A DNA stretch of 64,000 bases, taken from contig NZ_JAATOM010000003.1 in the NCBI RefSeq assembly GCF_019207085.1, positions 62,001 through 126,000 on the forward strand, in the 5' to 3' direction. The notes below the pieces were generated by a model, which was given only the letters and a program-made list of their open reading frames with translations, searched no databases and was not told where the DNA came from. This document shows positions 43,601 to 52,443 of the stretch, piece by piece. Source of the DNA: Variovorax sp. dw_308. Lineage in GTDB: Bacteria; Pseudomonadota; Gammaproteobacteria; Burkholderiales; Burkholderiaceae_C. A program made the position numbers and the translations under genes. Position 1 is the stretch's first letter. Every line of letters begins with the position of its first letter.

Positions 43601-44059
43601 GCCCTCATGCGCCAGCGGATACCCGAAGAAGGCCAGGATGCCGTCGCCCAGGAGCTGGAACACATAGCCCTCGTAGCGGGCGATGCACACCGCGCACGCA
43701 TCCTCGTAGGCATGGACGATGCGCCGCAGCACCTCCGGGTCGACGCGGCCGGCAAGTTCGGTGAAGCCGACCATGTCGCAGAACATGGCAGTCAACTGGC
43801 GCCGCTCGCCCTCGTCGGCCACGCCTTCGTCGGCGGCTTCGGGCGGCGCGTCCGCCAGCGCCTCGGAGGCGGACGCGTCGCTCCGGATCGTGCGCAGGGC
43901 CGCGGCCAGCTTGGCGCGCAGTCCGATCGGCAGGCCCAGGTCCTTCAGGTCCGCCGCTGAAAGCACCAGCAACGCATCCCAGTCGATCTGCTCGCGTTCC
44001 AGTGTCTCGGCGATGGATGCCAGCCGATGCTTGTCGAGCCAATCCCGGACGTTGCTCAT
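40673..44059 (-). CDS. SAM domain / class III adenylate cyclase / AAA ATPase / TPR protein
   Basis: A 1128-residue signalling protein. Order: N-terminal SAM domain (NVRDWLDKHRLASIAETLE, about residues 1-60); class III nucleotide cyclase (MFCDMVGFTELAGR with one metal Asp, LLGDGILAFFGYP with the other, and VNLAARLQ with Asn and Arg), about 85-250; AAA/NACHT-like ATPase with Walker A GEPGIGKS near 306 and Walker B LLFEDVHWAD near 435; then a long TPR-like helical C-terminus. The catalytic residues look intact, so cAMP (or cGMP) synthesis gated by ATP and protein binding is likely. I used ATG 44059; an upstream TTG extension (44113) has no ribosome site. Confidence 0.88.
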   Translation of the reverse strand: MSNVRDWLDKHRLASIAETLEREQIDWDALLVLSAADLKDLGLPIGLRAKLAAALRTIRSDASASEALADAPPEAADEGVADEGERRQLTAMFCDMVGFTELAGRVDPEVLRRIVHAYEDACAVCIARYEGYVFQLLGDGILAFFGYPLAHEGEAERAIHAGLEIIETLSRLEIPDAGRLAVRIGIATGVVVVSEAGKSAVGEAVNLAARLQAAAQPGSILVSQRVHRLAGGVFSYEDLGERAMKGIAQPVRVYGVVGVNEAASRFQAATQESGLTPLIGREQEIGLLLERWALARGGQGQVVVLSGEPGIGKSRILDTFRARAESEGAKALQFQCSPYYVNSAFWPSTHNFERGLKFARNESPASRLDKLESLMVGAYGRPLADVGFIASMMSIPCDDRYGPRPMTSQKRKQETLRTLVDLTEAAARKHPSVLLFEDVHWADPTSLEVVDLLIARLPSIPLLVVLTHRPEFKSRWPEQAHVRALNLSRLTQAQGAAMVSGLAGGKALPPRLLEQILARTDGVPLFVEELTKAVLESGELTEEADHYEYRGAGNGMAIPATLRDSLMARLDRFNPVKVIAQIGAAIGRVFSYELIAAVAPMNREQLDASLARLTESGLAWCQGAPPDATYTFKHALVQDVAYDSLLKSRRQELHASIARAIQERFANSKVTEPEVLAHHLTAAGLATAAIPLWQSAGELALKRMALIEAISHLNQGLKLVSMLPGSVENVRCELSLRRALGVSWMAAKGWAAPEARDSLLPALKLVDSAASGRDVLAVYWGLFANTLSQGRVAESVDWAEQLLAMGRETGDSDMLITAHLMMSVSTFWLGELLTSRAHIEELTRIYDPVRHRHIANEINHDPLTGAGVYRAQVSWMLGYPDRAVEECDAKDAHARTRGHVFDRGFALSAGADVFEYRGEPEAQQARIEESERLGRENSLTVLWQLMAPLRRGASLVRAGKAAEGVRLLQAGLAMREAGGGYGGSNPYLKSLLAEGMAMEGDVTEALRIVESQIEQVQRAGWGERCHYAEIRRLEGWLHEQRGDTEAAEASYRLSLDWARTQQARSWELRTATSLAEMLHKQGRTSEARELLAPVYQWFTEGFGTRDLVHAREVLKALGIDAKEGVKIS

Positions 44060-44271
44060 GGAGAGTTTGCGCTGCGGTGGAGACCGGCCGAAAGGTCGAT
44101 CGAATGTGGACAAAGTGTAAGCGGTGCCTCATCCGGCGAACAACGCGAACGCCCGCCGTCCCCAAGTGAAAACCCCTGCCAGCCCCGGCCGCAACCGCCC
44201 GGCAAAGCCACGCAGGAACCGCGCCCGATGGGCCCACAATGCGTCGAACAATCCGATGGGCGCGAACAACC

Positions 44272-45039
<768 letters not shown>

Positions 45040-45181
45040 CTTCCGGCCTCGCACCAAAGGGCATTGGCTATTGCCCGCACGCACATTGCCTGCGCCGCCG
45101 GCCCTGTCGGATGATGCCCGACCTGGCGCCTGCAGGCTCATGCGGCGGCGAGCGCTTCATCCCTACCCGAAAGGAGAACGC

Positions 45182-46741
45182 ATGGCAAAGGCAAAAAGTG
45201 CGGCCAAATCGAAGCAACCCAACATCCTCGTGATCTGGGGCGACGACATCGGCATCGCCAACCTCAGCTGCTACACCCACGGCCTGATGGGCTACCAGAC
45301 GCCCAACATCGATCGCCTGGCCAGGGAAGGCATGAAGTTCACCGATTCCTACGGCGAGCAGTCGTGCACGGCCGGGCGCTCATCGTTCATCACCGGCCAG
45401 AGCGTGCTGCGCACCGGCCTGTCGAAGGTCGGCGTGCCAGCCGCGCCGGTCGGCATGAACACCAGGATCGTCACCATCGCGGCGCTGCTGAAGAACCAGG
45501 GCTACGCCACCGGCCAGTTCGGCAAGAACCACCTGGGCGACCGCAATGAGCACCTGCCCACCAACCACGGCTTCGATGAGTTCTACGGCAACCTCTATCA
45601 CCTGAATGCCGAGGAAGAGCCGGAGATGCCGGACTACTACCCTGAGAAGGACTTTCCCAACTTCCGGAAGAACAATGGCCCGCGCGGCGTGATCCATTCG
45701 TACGCCACGGACGTCGACGACGCGACCGAGGAGCCGCGCTGGGGCCGCGTCGGCAAGCAGAAGATCGAGGACACCGGCCCGCTGACCGTGAAGCGCATGG
45801 AGACCTGTGACGACGATTTCGCCGCCGAAGCCAAGAAGTTCATCGGCGCGCAGAACGATGCCGGCAAGCCCTTTTTCGTGTGGGTCAACTTCACCCACAT
45901 GCATCTGTTCACGCACACCAAGCCCGAGAGCATCGGCCAGGCCGGGCGCTGGCAGTCGCCCTACCACGACACGATGATCGACCACGACAAGAACGTCGGC
46001 GAACTGCTCGACTATCTCGACGAACTGGGCATCAGCGAAGACACCTTCGTCATGTACTCGACCGACAACGGCCCGCACATGAACAGCTGGCCCGACGGCG
46101 CAATGACGCCGTTCCGCAGCGAGAAGAACACCAACTGGGAAGGCGCATTCCGCATCCCGATGGTGGTGCGCTGGCCCGGCAAGGTCCCGGCCGGCACCGT
46201 CTCGAACGGCATCGTGCAGCACCACGACTGGCTGCCGACCTTCCTGGAAATGGCGGGCGAGCCCGACATCGTCGAGAAGTGCAAGAAGGGCGTGGAGGCG
46301 ATCGGCCGAACCTACAAGAACCACATCGACGGCTTCAGCCTGCTGAAGCACATCACCGGCGAGGAAAAGGAAAGCCCGCGCAAGCTCTTCGTCTACATCA
46401 GCGACGACGGCGACATCCTCGGCGTGCGCTACGACAACTGGAAAGTGGTCTTCATGGAGCAGCGGCTGCGCGGCACCATGGGCATCTGGGCCGAACCCTT
46501 CGTCACGCTGCGCCTGCCCAAGCTCTTCAACCTGCGAACCGACCCGTTCGAACGCGCGGACTCCACCTCGAACTCGTACTACGAATGGTTCCTGTACCAC
46601 GCGTACATCCTGTACGGCGCCTGGGGCATCGCCGACCAGTTTGCTGCGACCTTCAAGGACTTCCCGCCGATCCAGAAGCCCAACACCTTCACGATCGGCG
46701 ACGCGATCGAGAAGATGAAGGAGGCGTCCGGCGGAGGCTGA
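45182..46741 (+). CDS. Sulfatase/arylsulfatase (cytosolic, CxAxR type)
   Basis: A 519-residue alkaline-phosphatase-superfamily sulfatase with an AAGGAG site upstream. Metal-binding Asp21-Asp22 is in VIWGDDIGI, and the sulfatase nucleophile region is EQSCTAGRSSF: Cys62 with Ala and Gly where the usual CxPSR has Pro and Ser, so the core CxAxR pattern is kept and Cys62 could be oxidised to formylglycine. The further active-site pieces GKNHLGD and STDNGPHM are present. There is no signal peptide; the N-terminus AKAKSAAKSKQPN is lysine-rich. It presumably cleaves sulfate esters inside the cell; the substrate is unknown. Confidence 0.88.
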   Translation: MAKAKSAAKSKQPNILVIWGDDIGIANLSCYTHGLMGYQTPNIDRLAREGMKFTDSYGEQSCTAGRSSFITGQSVLRTGLSKVGVPAAPVGMNTRIVTIAALLKNQGYATGQFGKNHLGDRNEHLPTNHGFDEFYGNLYHLNAEEEPEMPDYYPEKDFPNFRKNNGPRGVIHSYATDVDDATEEPRWGRVGKQKIEDTGPLTVKRMETCDDDFAAEAKKFIGAQNDAGKPFFVWVNFTHMHLFTHTKPESIGQAGRWQSPYHDTMIDHDKNVGELLDYLDELGISEDTFVMYSTDNGPHMNSWPDGAMTPFRSEKNTNWEGAFRIPMVVRWPGKVPAGTVSNGIVQHHDWLPTFLEMAGEPDIVEKCKKGVEAIGRTYKNHIDGFSLLKHITGEEKESPRKLFVYISDDGDILGVRYDNWKVVFMEQRLRGTMGIWAEPFVTLRLPKLFNLRTDPFERADSTSNSYYEWFLYHAYILYGAWGIADQFAATFKDFPPIQKPNTFTIGDAIEKMKEASGGG

Positions 46742-46753
46742 TCGGCCGGCCGC

Positions 46754-46793
46754 GCGCGGGCGTCTGGTGGCGCTGCAACACCGGTGCCCGCGC
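46754..46793. terminator. Hairpin between convergent sulfatase and HD genes
   Basis: The arms GCGCGGGC (46754-46761) and GCCCGCGC (46786-46793) are perfect complements, and an inner GGTG/CACC pair extends the stem. It lies in the 75-nt gap between the two convergent stops. There is no U-tract, so it is a candidate bidirectional terminator only. Confidence 0.35.
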
Positions 46794-46816
46794 CCTGCCC
46801 GCGCTGCGGCGGGCCC

Positions 46817-47395
46817 TTACTTCTGGAGCGCGGCCAGGTAGAGCGACTGGCGCGGTCGCGCCATCACGCGGCGCAGCATTGGCTCGAATTCCTGCAATGG
46901 CATGAACTTCGCGTTGGTGTCGAACGCGGGGTTGTCGTAGAGATCGACGAACTCCGCGGTGCGCGTGTAGTGCGGGTTGTCCTTGAACCGCTCACGCATG
47001 TTGCGGTCCATCCCGAGGTGGTGGAAGAAGTTGTAGCCCTGGAAGATGGCGTGGTTCTGCACCATCCAGAGGTTCTCTTCCGAGACGAAGGGCTTCAGGA
47101 TGGCCGCGGCGATGTCGGGGTGGTTGAAGGTGCCGAGCGTGTCGCCGATATCGTGCAGCAGGGCGCACACCACGTACTCCTCGTCGCGTCCGTCGCGTGC
47201 GGACAAGGTGGCCGTTTGCAGGCAGTGCGTGTAGCGATCGACGGGGAAGCCGCCGTAGTCGTTCTCCAGCAGGCGCAGGTGGGTGATCACGCGATCGGGC
47301 AGCGTCTTGGTGAATTCGGCGAACTCGCCGCCGATGACCCGCCATTCGGCAGCGGTACTGTCTTCCATGCGGGTGAATGTGGCGCGGTTGTTCAT
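46817..47395 (-). CDS. HD-domain protein, possible diiron oxygenase (PhnZ/MIOX-like fold)
   Basis: A 192-residue single-domain HD protein starting MNNRATFTRMEDST, with GGAG 10 nt upstream. Potential metal ligands in order: His57 (YTHCLQ), His81-Asp82 (LLHDIGD), His92 (NHPDI), His115 (QNHAIF) and an Asp at 151 or 154. An H, HD, H, H, D set is that of HD-type mixed-valence diiron oxygenases such as PhnZ and myo-inositol oxygenase rather than of plain phosphohydrolases, which use fewer ligands. This is read by eye. The substrate is unknown and no phosphonate or inositol genes are adjacent. A possible role with the flavin monooxygenase 126 nt upstream is only conjecture. Confidence 0.7.
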   Translation of the reverse strand: MNNRATFTRMEDSTAAEWRVIGGEFAEFTKTLPDRVITHLRLLENDYGGFPVDRYTHCLQTATLSARDGRDEEYVVCALLHDIGDTLGTFNHPDIAAAILKPFVSEENLWMVQNHAIFQGYNFFHHLGMDRNMRERFKDNPHYTRTAEFVDLYDNPAFDTNAKFMPLQEFEPMLRRVMARPRQSLYLAALQK

Positions 47396-47521
47396 GCGTG
47401 AGGTCTCCGGGTTGGTTTTTTGCTGGCGGCTGCGCCGGCTCGAATGACCGCTGCCCTTGCTGGCGGCGGGCGCGGCGGCAGCGCGCACCACGATCTTAAA
47501 AGGTCCCCTTCCGCGAGACGG

Positions 47522-48838
47522 TCACGCAGATGCCTGCGGCACCGAGCCAGAGGCCCGGGCGCCGGGTGCAATCGTCGGCGGCGCACTGTTCAGCGCATCG
47601 ATCGCGAAGCCCGCCGCGGCCTTGTAGCGCGACATGAATGCCTCCCGCTCGGCGGCCGGAATCACGTCGTCGATGTTGTCGAACACGCCACCGCAGCGTT
47701 CGTCGACCAGGCCGAGGATGCCAAACGGCCCGGCGCCTCGATTGCGCAGTACCAGCGCGGAGATGTCTGCACACAGCTTGTCGTCGTAGGCCTGCAGCGC
47801 CGCGGCAGTCACCCCCTTGTCGATCATGGCGGCGCCCAGCACGCGCGCATCGACGATGGCCTGGCTCGCACCGTTGGAACCCACCGGATACATCACGTGC
47901 GCCGCGTCGCCGAGCAGCGCCACCCGGCCGTCGACCCAGGTCGGCACCGGATCGCGATCGATCATCGGGTACTCGAAGAACTCCCTGGCGCCGCGCAGCA
48001 TCGCGGGAACGTCGAGCCAGCCATAGTTCCAGCCCTCGAAGTGGTGGATGAAATCCTCGAGCGCGGCGCGGCGGTTCCAGTCGCCCTGCGTCCAGCCACC
48101 GGCGTTGTCGACGGTGATCTCGGCGATCCAGTTGATGGTGGCGAGCCCGGTGACCGGATCGGGCGGCGAGATCGGATAGAGCACCACGCGGTGCTTGAGC
48201 GAACCGACGCCCACGAAGGACGCGCCGGTGCGGATCGGCACACCCGGCGCGGTGCCGCGCCACATGATGGCGCCGCCCCACTGGATCGGCGGCTGCGCCG
48301 GATGCATCTGCGCACGCACCGCGGAGTGCAGGCCATCCGCGGCAATGAGCAACCGGCCCTCCACCTCCAGGCGCTGCCCGTCGCGTGTCTCGACCAGGGC
48401 GGTCACGCCGTCGGCATGGTTGCGGTAGCCGGTGACGCGGTGGCCAAGTCGTATCGCGTCGGGGCCGAGCCGCTCGAGCGCCACCTTGTACAGCAGCATC
48501 TGCAACTGCCCGCGATGCACCGAGTATTGAGGCCAGCGATATCCCGCGAGCAGGCCGCGCGGCTCTGCGTAGACGTCATTGCCATTGCGCCCGACGAGCG
48601 CCCATTCGCGCGCCTGGATGCCGATCGTGTCGAGCAGCGTGTCGTCGATGCCAAGGTCGTACAGCTCGCGCACGGCATTGGGTTGCAGGTTGATGCCGAC
48701 GCCGAGCGGCTGCAGCGCGGCGACGGCCTCGAGCACGACACACGGCACGCCGATCTGATGAAGGGTGAGCGCGAGGGCGATGCCCCCGATGCCACCGCCT
48801 GCGATCAGGACGGGGCGGGAATTGGATGATTCAGGCAT
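47522..48838 (-). CDS. FAD-dependent monooxygenase (class A, salicylate-hydroxylase-like)
   Basis: A 438-residue group A flavoprotein hydroxylase starting MPESSNSRPVLIAGGGIGG. The Rossmann GxGxxG is GGGIGGIALA, the DG motif is IAADGLHSAVR and the FAD ribityl-binding GD motif is LLGDAAHVMYPVGSNGASQ. This family hydroxylates aromatic rings with NAD(P)H and O2; the identity of the ring is not visible. A frame extends upstream through the tRNA-Pro region, but the first ATG with family sequence is 48838. Confidence 0.88.
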   Translation of the reverse strand: MPESSNSRPVLIAGGGIGGIALALTLHQIGVPCVVLEAVAALQPLGVGINLQPNAVRELYDLGIDDTLLDTIGIQAREWALVGRNGNDVYAEPRGLLAGYRWPQYSVHRGQLQMLLYKVALERLGPDAIRLGHRVTGYRNHADGVTALVETRDGQRLEVEGRLLIAADGLHSAVRAQMHPAQPPIQWGGAIMWRGTAPGVPIRTGASFVGVGSLKHRVVLYPISPPDPVTGLATINWIAEITVDNAGGWTQGDWNRRAALEDFIHHFEGWNYGWLDVPAMLRGAREFFEYPMIDRDPVPTWVDGRVALLGDAAHVMYPVGSNGASQAIVDARVLGAAMIDKGVTAAALQAYDDKLCADISALVLRNRGAGPFGILGLVDERCGGVFDNIDDVIPAAEREAFMSRYKAAAGFAIDALNSAPPTIAPGARASGSVPQASA

Positions 48839-48936
48839 GGCGCGGATTGTCGGGGACGCGCAGCACGGTTCGCGCCCCGGCTTACCCCGCTCCAGCCTTG
48901 GCCGTCGGCGGGCCCACCTACAAATGCCACCCAACG

Positions 48937-48972
48937 AAAAAGGGCGTCCGGTGGATGAAACCGGACGCCCTT
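48937..48972 (-). terminator. Intrinsic terminator of tRNA-Pro
   Basis: On the minus strand a perfect 12-bp stem (AAGGGCGTCCGG and CCGGACGCCCTT, 9-nt loop) is followed by a run of U. It lies 12 nt beyond the 3' end of the tRNA, as expected for the end of the tRNA transcript. Confidence 0.9.
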
Positions 48973-48983
48973 GGACGTTCATA

Positions 48984-49060
48984 TGGTCGGTGTGAAAGGA
49001 TTCGAACCTTCGACCCCTTGCACCCCATGCAAGTGCGCTACCAGGCTGCGCCACACACCG
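48984..49060 (-). tRNA. tRNA-Pro (GGG anticodon)
   Basis: A 77-nt cloverleaf read on the minus strand. The acceptor CGGTGTG pairs with CACACCG; the D arm has GCGC with AGCCTGGTA; the anticodon stem CTTGC/GCAAG encloses loop ATGGGGT, giving anticodon GGG (reads CCC and CCU); the T arm has GAAGG-TTCGAAT-CCTTT. The CCA end is encoded. It is followed by a strong terminator and preceded by the merR-like gene of the translation operon. Confidence 0.95.
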
Positions 49061-49086
49061 AAGCCCTCAATTATAACCTGCGGATT

Positions 49087-49548
49087 TCAGTGAACCGCAC
49101 CCAGAAGCTCGCGGATTTCGAAGAGTTCGCGGCGAAGCTGGCTGATCAGCGTCTGCCCGGGCTGTTGCGAGGATGCGCCGGCGTCTTGCTGCTCGTCTTG
49201 CAAGGCGGCGTCGAACTCCTCGCGATCGATCTCGATGGCCTCGACGCCCGCGAGCGGCGTCTCGCCCAACCTGCGCCGGTCACGCTCGTGTTGCACCAGT
49301 TCCTGCAGCTTGTTGCGCGCACCGCTGATGGTGAAGCCTTGGTCATACAGCAGGTCGCGGATGCGGCGGATCATCAGCACCTCGTGGTGCTGGTAATAGC
49401 GGCGGTTGCCGCGCCGCTTCATCGGGCGCAGTTGGGTGAATTCCTGTTCCCAGTAGCGCAGCACATGCGGCTTGACGCCGCAAAGCTCACCCACTTCACC
49501 GATCGTGAAGTAGCGTTTGACGGGAATCGGGGGGAGGGTTTTCTCCAT
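49087..49548 (-). CDS. MerR family transcriptional regulator
   Basis: A 153-residue MerR-type protein (ATG at 49548; a TTG three codons earlier is unlikely). The winged helix is YFTIGEVGELCGVKPHVLRYWE followed by RRGNRRYYQHHEVLMIRRIRDLLYDQGF, and a short dimerisation coil follows. No effector cysteines or drug pocket are seen. In Burkholderiales this gene commonly follows ihfA; its target is unknown. It lies 26 nt before the tRNA-Pro. Confidence 0.88.
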   Translation of the reverse strand: MEKTLPPIPVKRYFTIGEVGELCGVKPHVLRYWEQEFTQLRPMKRRGNRRYYQHHEVLMIRRIRDLLYDQGFTISGARNKLQELVQHERDRRRLGETPLAGVEAIEIDREEFDAALQDEQQDAGASSQQPGQTLISQLRRELFEIRELLGAVH

Positions 49549-49612
49549 TGAAATCAATGCCGTGCGCGCGAAACCTGAGAGATTACTCCACCGGCCTCAA
49601 CAGCGCCAAGAA

Positions 49613-49984
49613 CTATTCGGTCCCGACGCTCCACTCGACCTCCTGGGGCCCTTCTTCCGTGATATTTCCGTGAATCTGTTCCTTGAGCTTGGCGCTCGCA
49701 TGGAACGTGGCAACGCGGCGCGCGCCGATCGGAATCGCTTCGCCGGTGCGCGGATTGCGCCCCGGGCGCGGGGCCTTGGTGCGGATCTGAAAGTTGCCGA
49801 AGCCCGAGATTTTCACATCGGTCCCCTCGATCAGGCTCGCGGCGATCAGGCTGAAGAAAGCCTCGACCATGTCCTTCGACTCGCGCTTGTTCAGGCCGAT
49901 CTGTTCGAACAGCAGGTCGGCCAGCTGCGCCTTGGTGAGCGCGGGTGTTTCGAGGGCCTCGAGCGTGAATTCCATGTCCATCAT
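49613..49984 (-). CDS. ihfA: Integration host factor subunit alpha
   Basis: A 123-residue HU/IHF-family DNA-bending protein. Core: LTKAQLADLLFEQIGLNKRESKDMVEAFF, then GTDVKISGFGNFQIRTKAPRPGRNPRTGE with the Pro at the tip of the DNA-binding arm. It forms a heterodimer with IhfB. An N-terminal extension of about 15 residues and a C-terminal tail make it longer than the usual 100. The start (ATGATG) overlaps the pheT stop, so it is coupled to pheT as in Escherichia coli. Confidence 0.93.
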   Translation of the reverse strand: MMDMEFTLEALETPALTKAQLADLLFEQIGLNKRESKDMVEAFFSLIAASLIEGTDVKISGFGNFQIRTKAPRPGRNPRTGEAIPIGARRVATFHASAKLKEQIHGNITEEGPQEVEWSVGTE

Positions 49985-52422
49985 CCTCGCAGGCGTGCGC
50001 CCAGCTTGACGCCCAGTTGATCGATGATGGCGCGAACCGCCGGTTCGATCTGCTCGTCGGTCAACGTGCCCGCATCGCTCTGGAAGCTCAGGCGCACGGC
50101 CATGCTCTTCTCGCCTTGCGCCAGGCCGCCCGCAGCAGGCGCGGCGCCGTCGCGCGCGACCTGTGGCCTGTAGATGTCGAACAGATTGGCGCCCTGCAGA
50201 AGACCCTCGTCGCCAGACGCGGATGCGATGGCCTGCATCAGCGCATCGTGCGTGACGGCTTCCGCCACCACCACCGCGATATCGCGCTCAACGGCCTGGT
50301 GCCGCGGCACCGGCTGCGCAACGGGCAACGGTCGCGCAGTCACCGCATCGAGATCCAGCTCGAACAGCATGGGCGCCTGCGGCAACTCCCACTTCTGGCG
50401 CCAGCGCGGGTGCAACTCCCCCACCACGCCGATGTCGCAACCGTCGACGCGCACGCGCGCTGCGCGGCCCGGATGCAGCGCGGGATGCTCGGTCGGCTCG
50501 AAGGTCGGCAGCAGCGGCGCGAGCAGCGCCTCGACATCCCCCTTGATGTCGAAGAAGTCGGCGCCCTGGGCCTTGCCTTGCCAGCGCGAGCCTTCCGCAT
50601 CGCCCCAGGCCAGGCCGGCCACCCGCATCGGCTGGTGGATGCCCTTGACGGTGCTGTCGGTCGTGGCGACGCTGTCGTCGCGCCTGAACACGCGACCCAG
50701 TTCGAACACGCGCACGCGTGGCGCCTTGCGGTCGATGTTGAACTTGAGCACCTGCAGCAGCGAGCCCAGCAGCGAGGAGCGCATCACGCTCATCTGGCTG
50801 GCAATCGGGTTCAGCAGCTTGATCGGGTTCGCGTTGCCGGCCAGGTCCTGCTCCCAGTGCGCCTCGACGAAGCTGAAGTTGATCGTTTCCTGGTAGCCCA
50901 GCGCTGCGACGCGGCGGCGCACGTCGAAGCGACCGCGTTGCACCTCGGGGCGCACGCGCGCGGTGATCGGCGCGAGCGGCGGTGTGGTCGGCAGGTTGTT
51001 GTAGCCGACGAGGCGCGCAACTTCCTCGATCAGGTCTTCCTCGATCAAGAGGTCGAAACGATGCGGCGGCGGGGTCACGCGGATCGTGCCTTCACCCTCT
51101 TCCATCGGCAGGCCGAGGCGCTTCAGCGCCGCGACGCAATCGGCTTGCGACAGCGGCATGCCGATCACGCGCGCCGCGCGCGCAACGCGCAAGGTCACGG
51201 GCCTGGCTTCCGGCAGGCGCAGGGTCTGATCGTCGATCGCGCCGGCCTGGCCGCCGCAGATGTCGATGATCAGTTGCGTGATGCGCTCGATCACTTGCAC
51301 CGTGCGGCTGGGGTCCACGCCGCGTTCGAAGCGGTGGCCTGCATCGGTGTTGAAGTTGAAGCGGCGCGATCGGCCCTGAATGGCTTCAGGCCACCAGAAC
51401 GCGGCCTCGACATAGATATTTTGCGTGTCGTCCGTCACCGAGGTAGCGTCGCCGCCCATGATGCCGGCCAGCGATTCGACCTCGCGCTCGTCCGCGATCA
51501 CGCCGACTTTCTCGTCGACGGTGATCGTGTTGCCGTTGAGCAGCTTGAGCTGTTCGCCCGCCTTGCCCCAGCGCACCGTGAGGCCGCCGTGGATCTTGTC
51601 GAGGTCGAAGATGTGCGAGGGCTGGCCCAGTTCGAACATGACGTAGTTCGAGATGTCGACCAGCGCGGTCACGCTGCGCTGGCCACATCGCGCCAGGCGC
51701 TCGACCATCCAGGCCGGCGTCGCGGCCTTGGTATTGACGCCGCGCACGATGCGACCCGAGAAGCGGCCACAGAGTTCGGGCGCTTCAACCTTGACCGGCA
51801 GCACATCGGTAAAGGCAGTCGCGACCTGCGACACGGCGGGCGTCTGCAAGGGTGCGCGCGTCAACGCCGCCAGTTCGCGCGCCACGCCATACACGCTGAG
51901 GCCGTGCGCGAGGTTCGGCGTGAGCTTGAGCGTGAGCAGCGCGTCGTCGAGGTTCAGCACCTCGCGGATGTCGCCGCCAACGGGCGAATCGGCCGCAAGC
52001 TCCAGCAGTCCTCCATGGTCCTCGCTGAGTTGCAGTTCGCGCGCCGAGCACAGCATGCCGAAGCTCTCGACACCGCGCAGCTTGCCGACCTTGATCAGGA
52101 AGGGCTCGCCGTCCTCGCCGGGCGGCAGTTCGGCGCCGACCAACGCACACGGCACCTTGATGCCGACGCGTGCATTGGGCGCACCGCACACGATGTTGAG
52201 CAGGCTGCCCTGCCCCACATCGACTTGGCACACGCGGAGCTTGTCGGCGTTCGGATGCTGGACGGCTTCCTTGATTTCACCGACCACGATCTTCGTGAAA
52301 GGCGGCGCGGCGGGCTTGCGTTCTTCGACCTCGAAGCCGCCCATCGTGAGCGTCTCGGCCAGTTGTTCACTCGTGAGCGGCGGGTTGCAGAACTCGCGCA
52401 ACCAGGACTCGGGGAATTGCAT
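49981..52422 (-). CDS. pheT: Phenylalanine-tRNA ligase beta subunit
   Basis: An 813-residue beta subunit of the alpha2-beta2 enzyme. N-terminal OB-fold tRNA-binding part (IVVGEIKEAVQHPNADKLRVCQVDVG), then the B3/B4 editing domain, the B5 domain and a C-terminal anticodon-binding FDX-ACB domain (AVERDIAVVVAEAVTHDALM). It follows pheS by 21 nt and overlaps ihfA. Length and order match the family. It edits mischarged Tyr-tRNA and recognises tRNA-Phe; catalysis is in PheS. Confidence 0.96.
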   Translation of the reverse strand: MQFPESWLREFCNPPLTSEQLAETLTMGGFEVEERKPAAPPFTKIVVGEIKEAVQHPNADKLRVCQVDVGQGSLLNIVCGAPNARVGIKVPCALVGAELPPGEDGEPFLIKVGKLRGVESFGMLCSARELQLSEDHGGLLELAADSPVGGDIREVLNLDDALLTLKLTPNLAHGLSVYGVARELAALTRAPLQTPAVSQVATAFTDVLPVKVEAPELCGRFSGRIVRGVNTKAATPAWMVERLARCGQRSVTALVDISNYVMFELGQPSHIFDLDKIHGGLTVRWGKAGEQLKLLNGNTITVDEKVGVIADEREVESLAGIMGGDATSVTDDTQNIYVEAAFWWPEAIQGRSRRFNFNTDAGHRFERGVDPSRTVQVIERITQLIIDICGGQAGAIDDQTLRLPEARPVTLRVARAARVIGMPLSQADCVAALKRLGLPMEEGEGTIRVTPPPHRFDLLIEEDLIEEVARLVGYNNLPTTPPLAPITARVRPEVQRGRFDVRRRVAALGYQETINFSFVEAHWEQDLAGNANPIKLLNPIASQMSVMRSSLLGSLLQVLKFNIDRKAPRVRVFELGRVFRRDDSVATTDSTVKGIHQPMRVAGLAWGDAEGSRWQGKAQGADFFDIKGDVEALLAPLLPTFEPTEHPALHPGRAARVRVDGCDIGVVGELHPRWRQKWELPQAPMLFELDLDAVTARPLPVAQPVPRHQAVERDIAVVVAEAVTHDALMQAIASASGDEGLLQGANLFDIYRPQVARDGAAPAAGGLAQGEKSMAVRLSFQSDAGTLTDEQIEPAVRAIIDQLGVKLGARLRG

Positions 52423-52443
52423 GTCGTCTCGATCTTTGTCTGG

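Noticed and set aside
44060..44113. Upstream TTG extension of the cyclase gene
   Set aside because: No ribosome site, and the extra residues do not extend the SAM domain; ATG 44059 is preferred.
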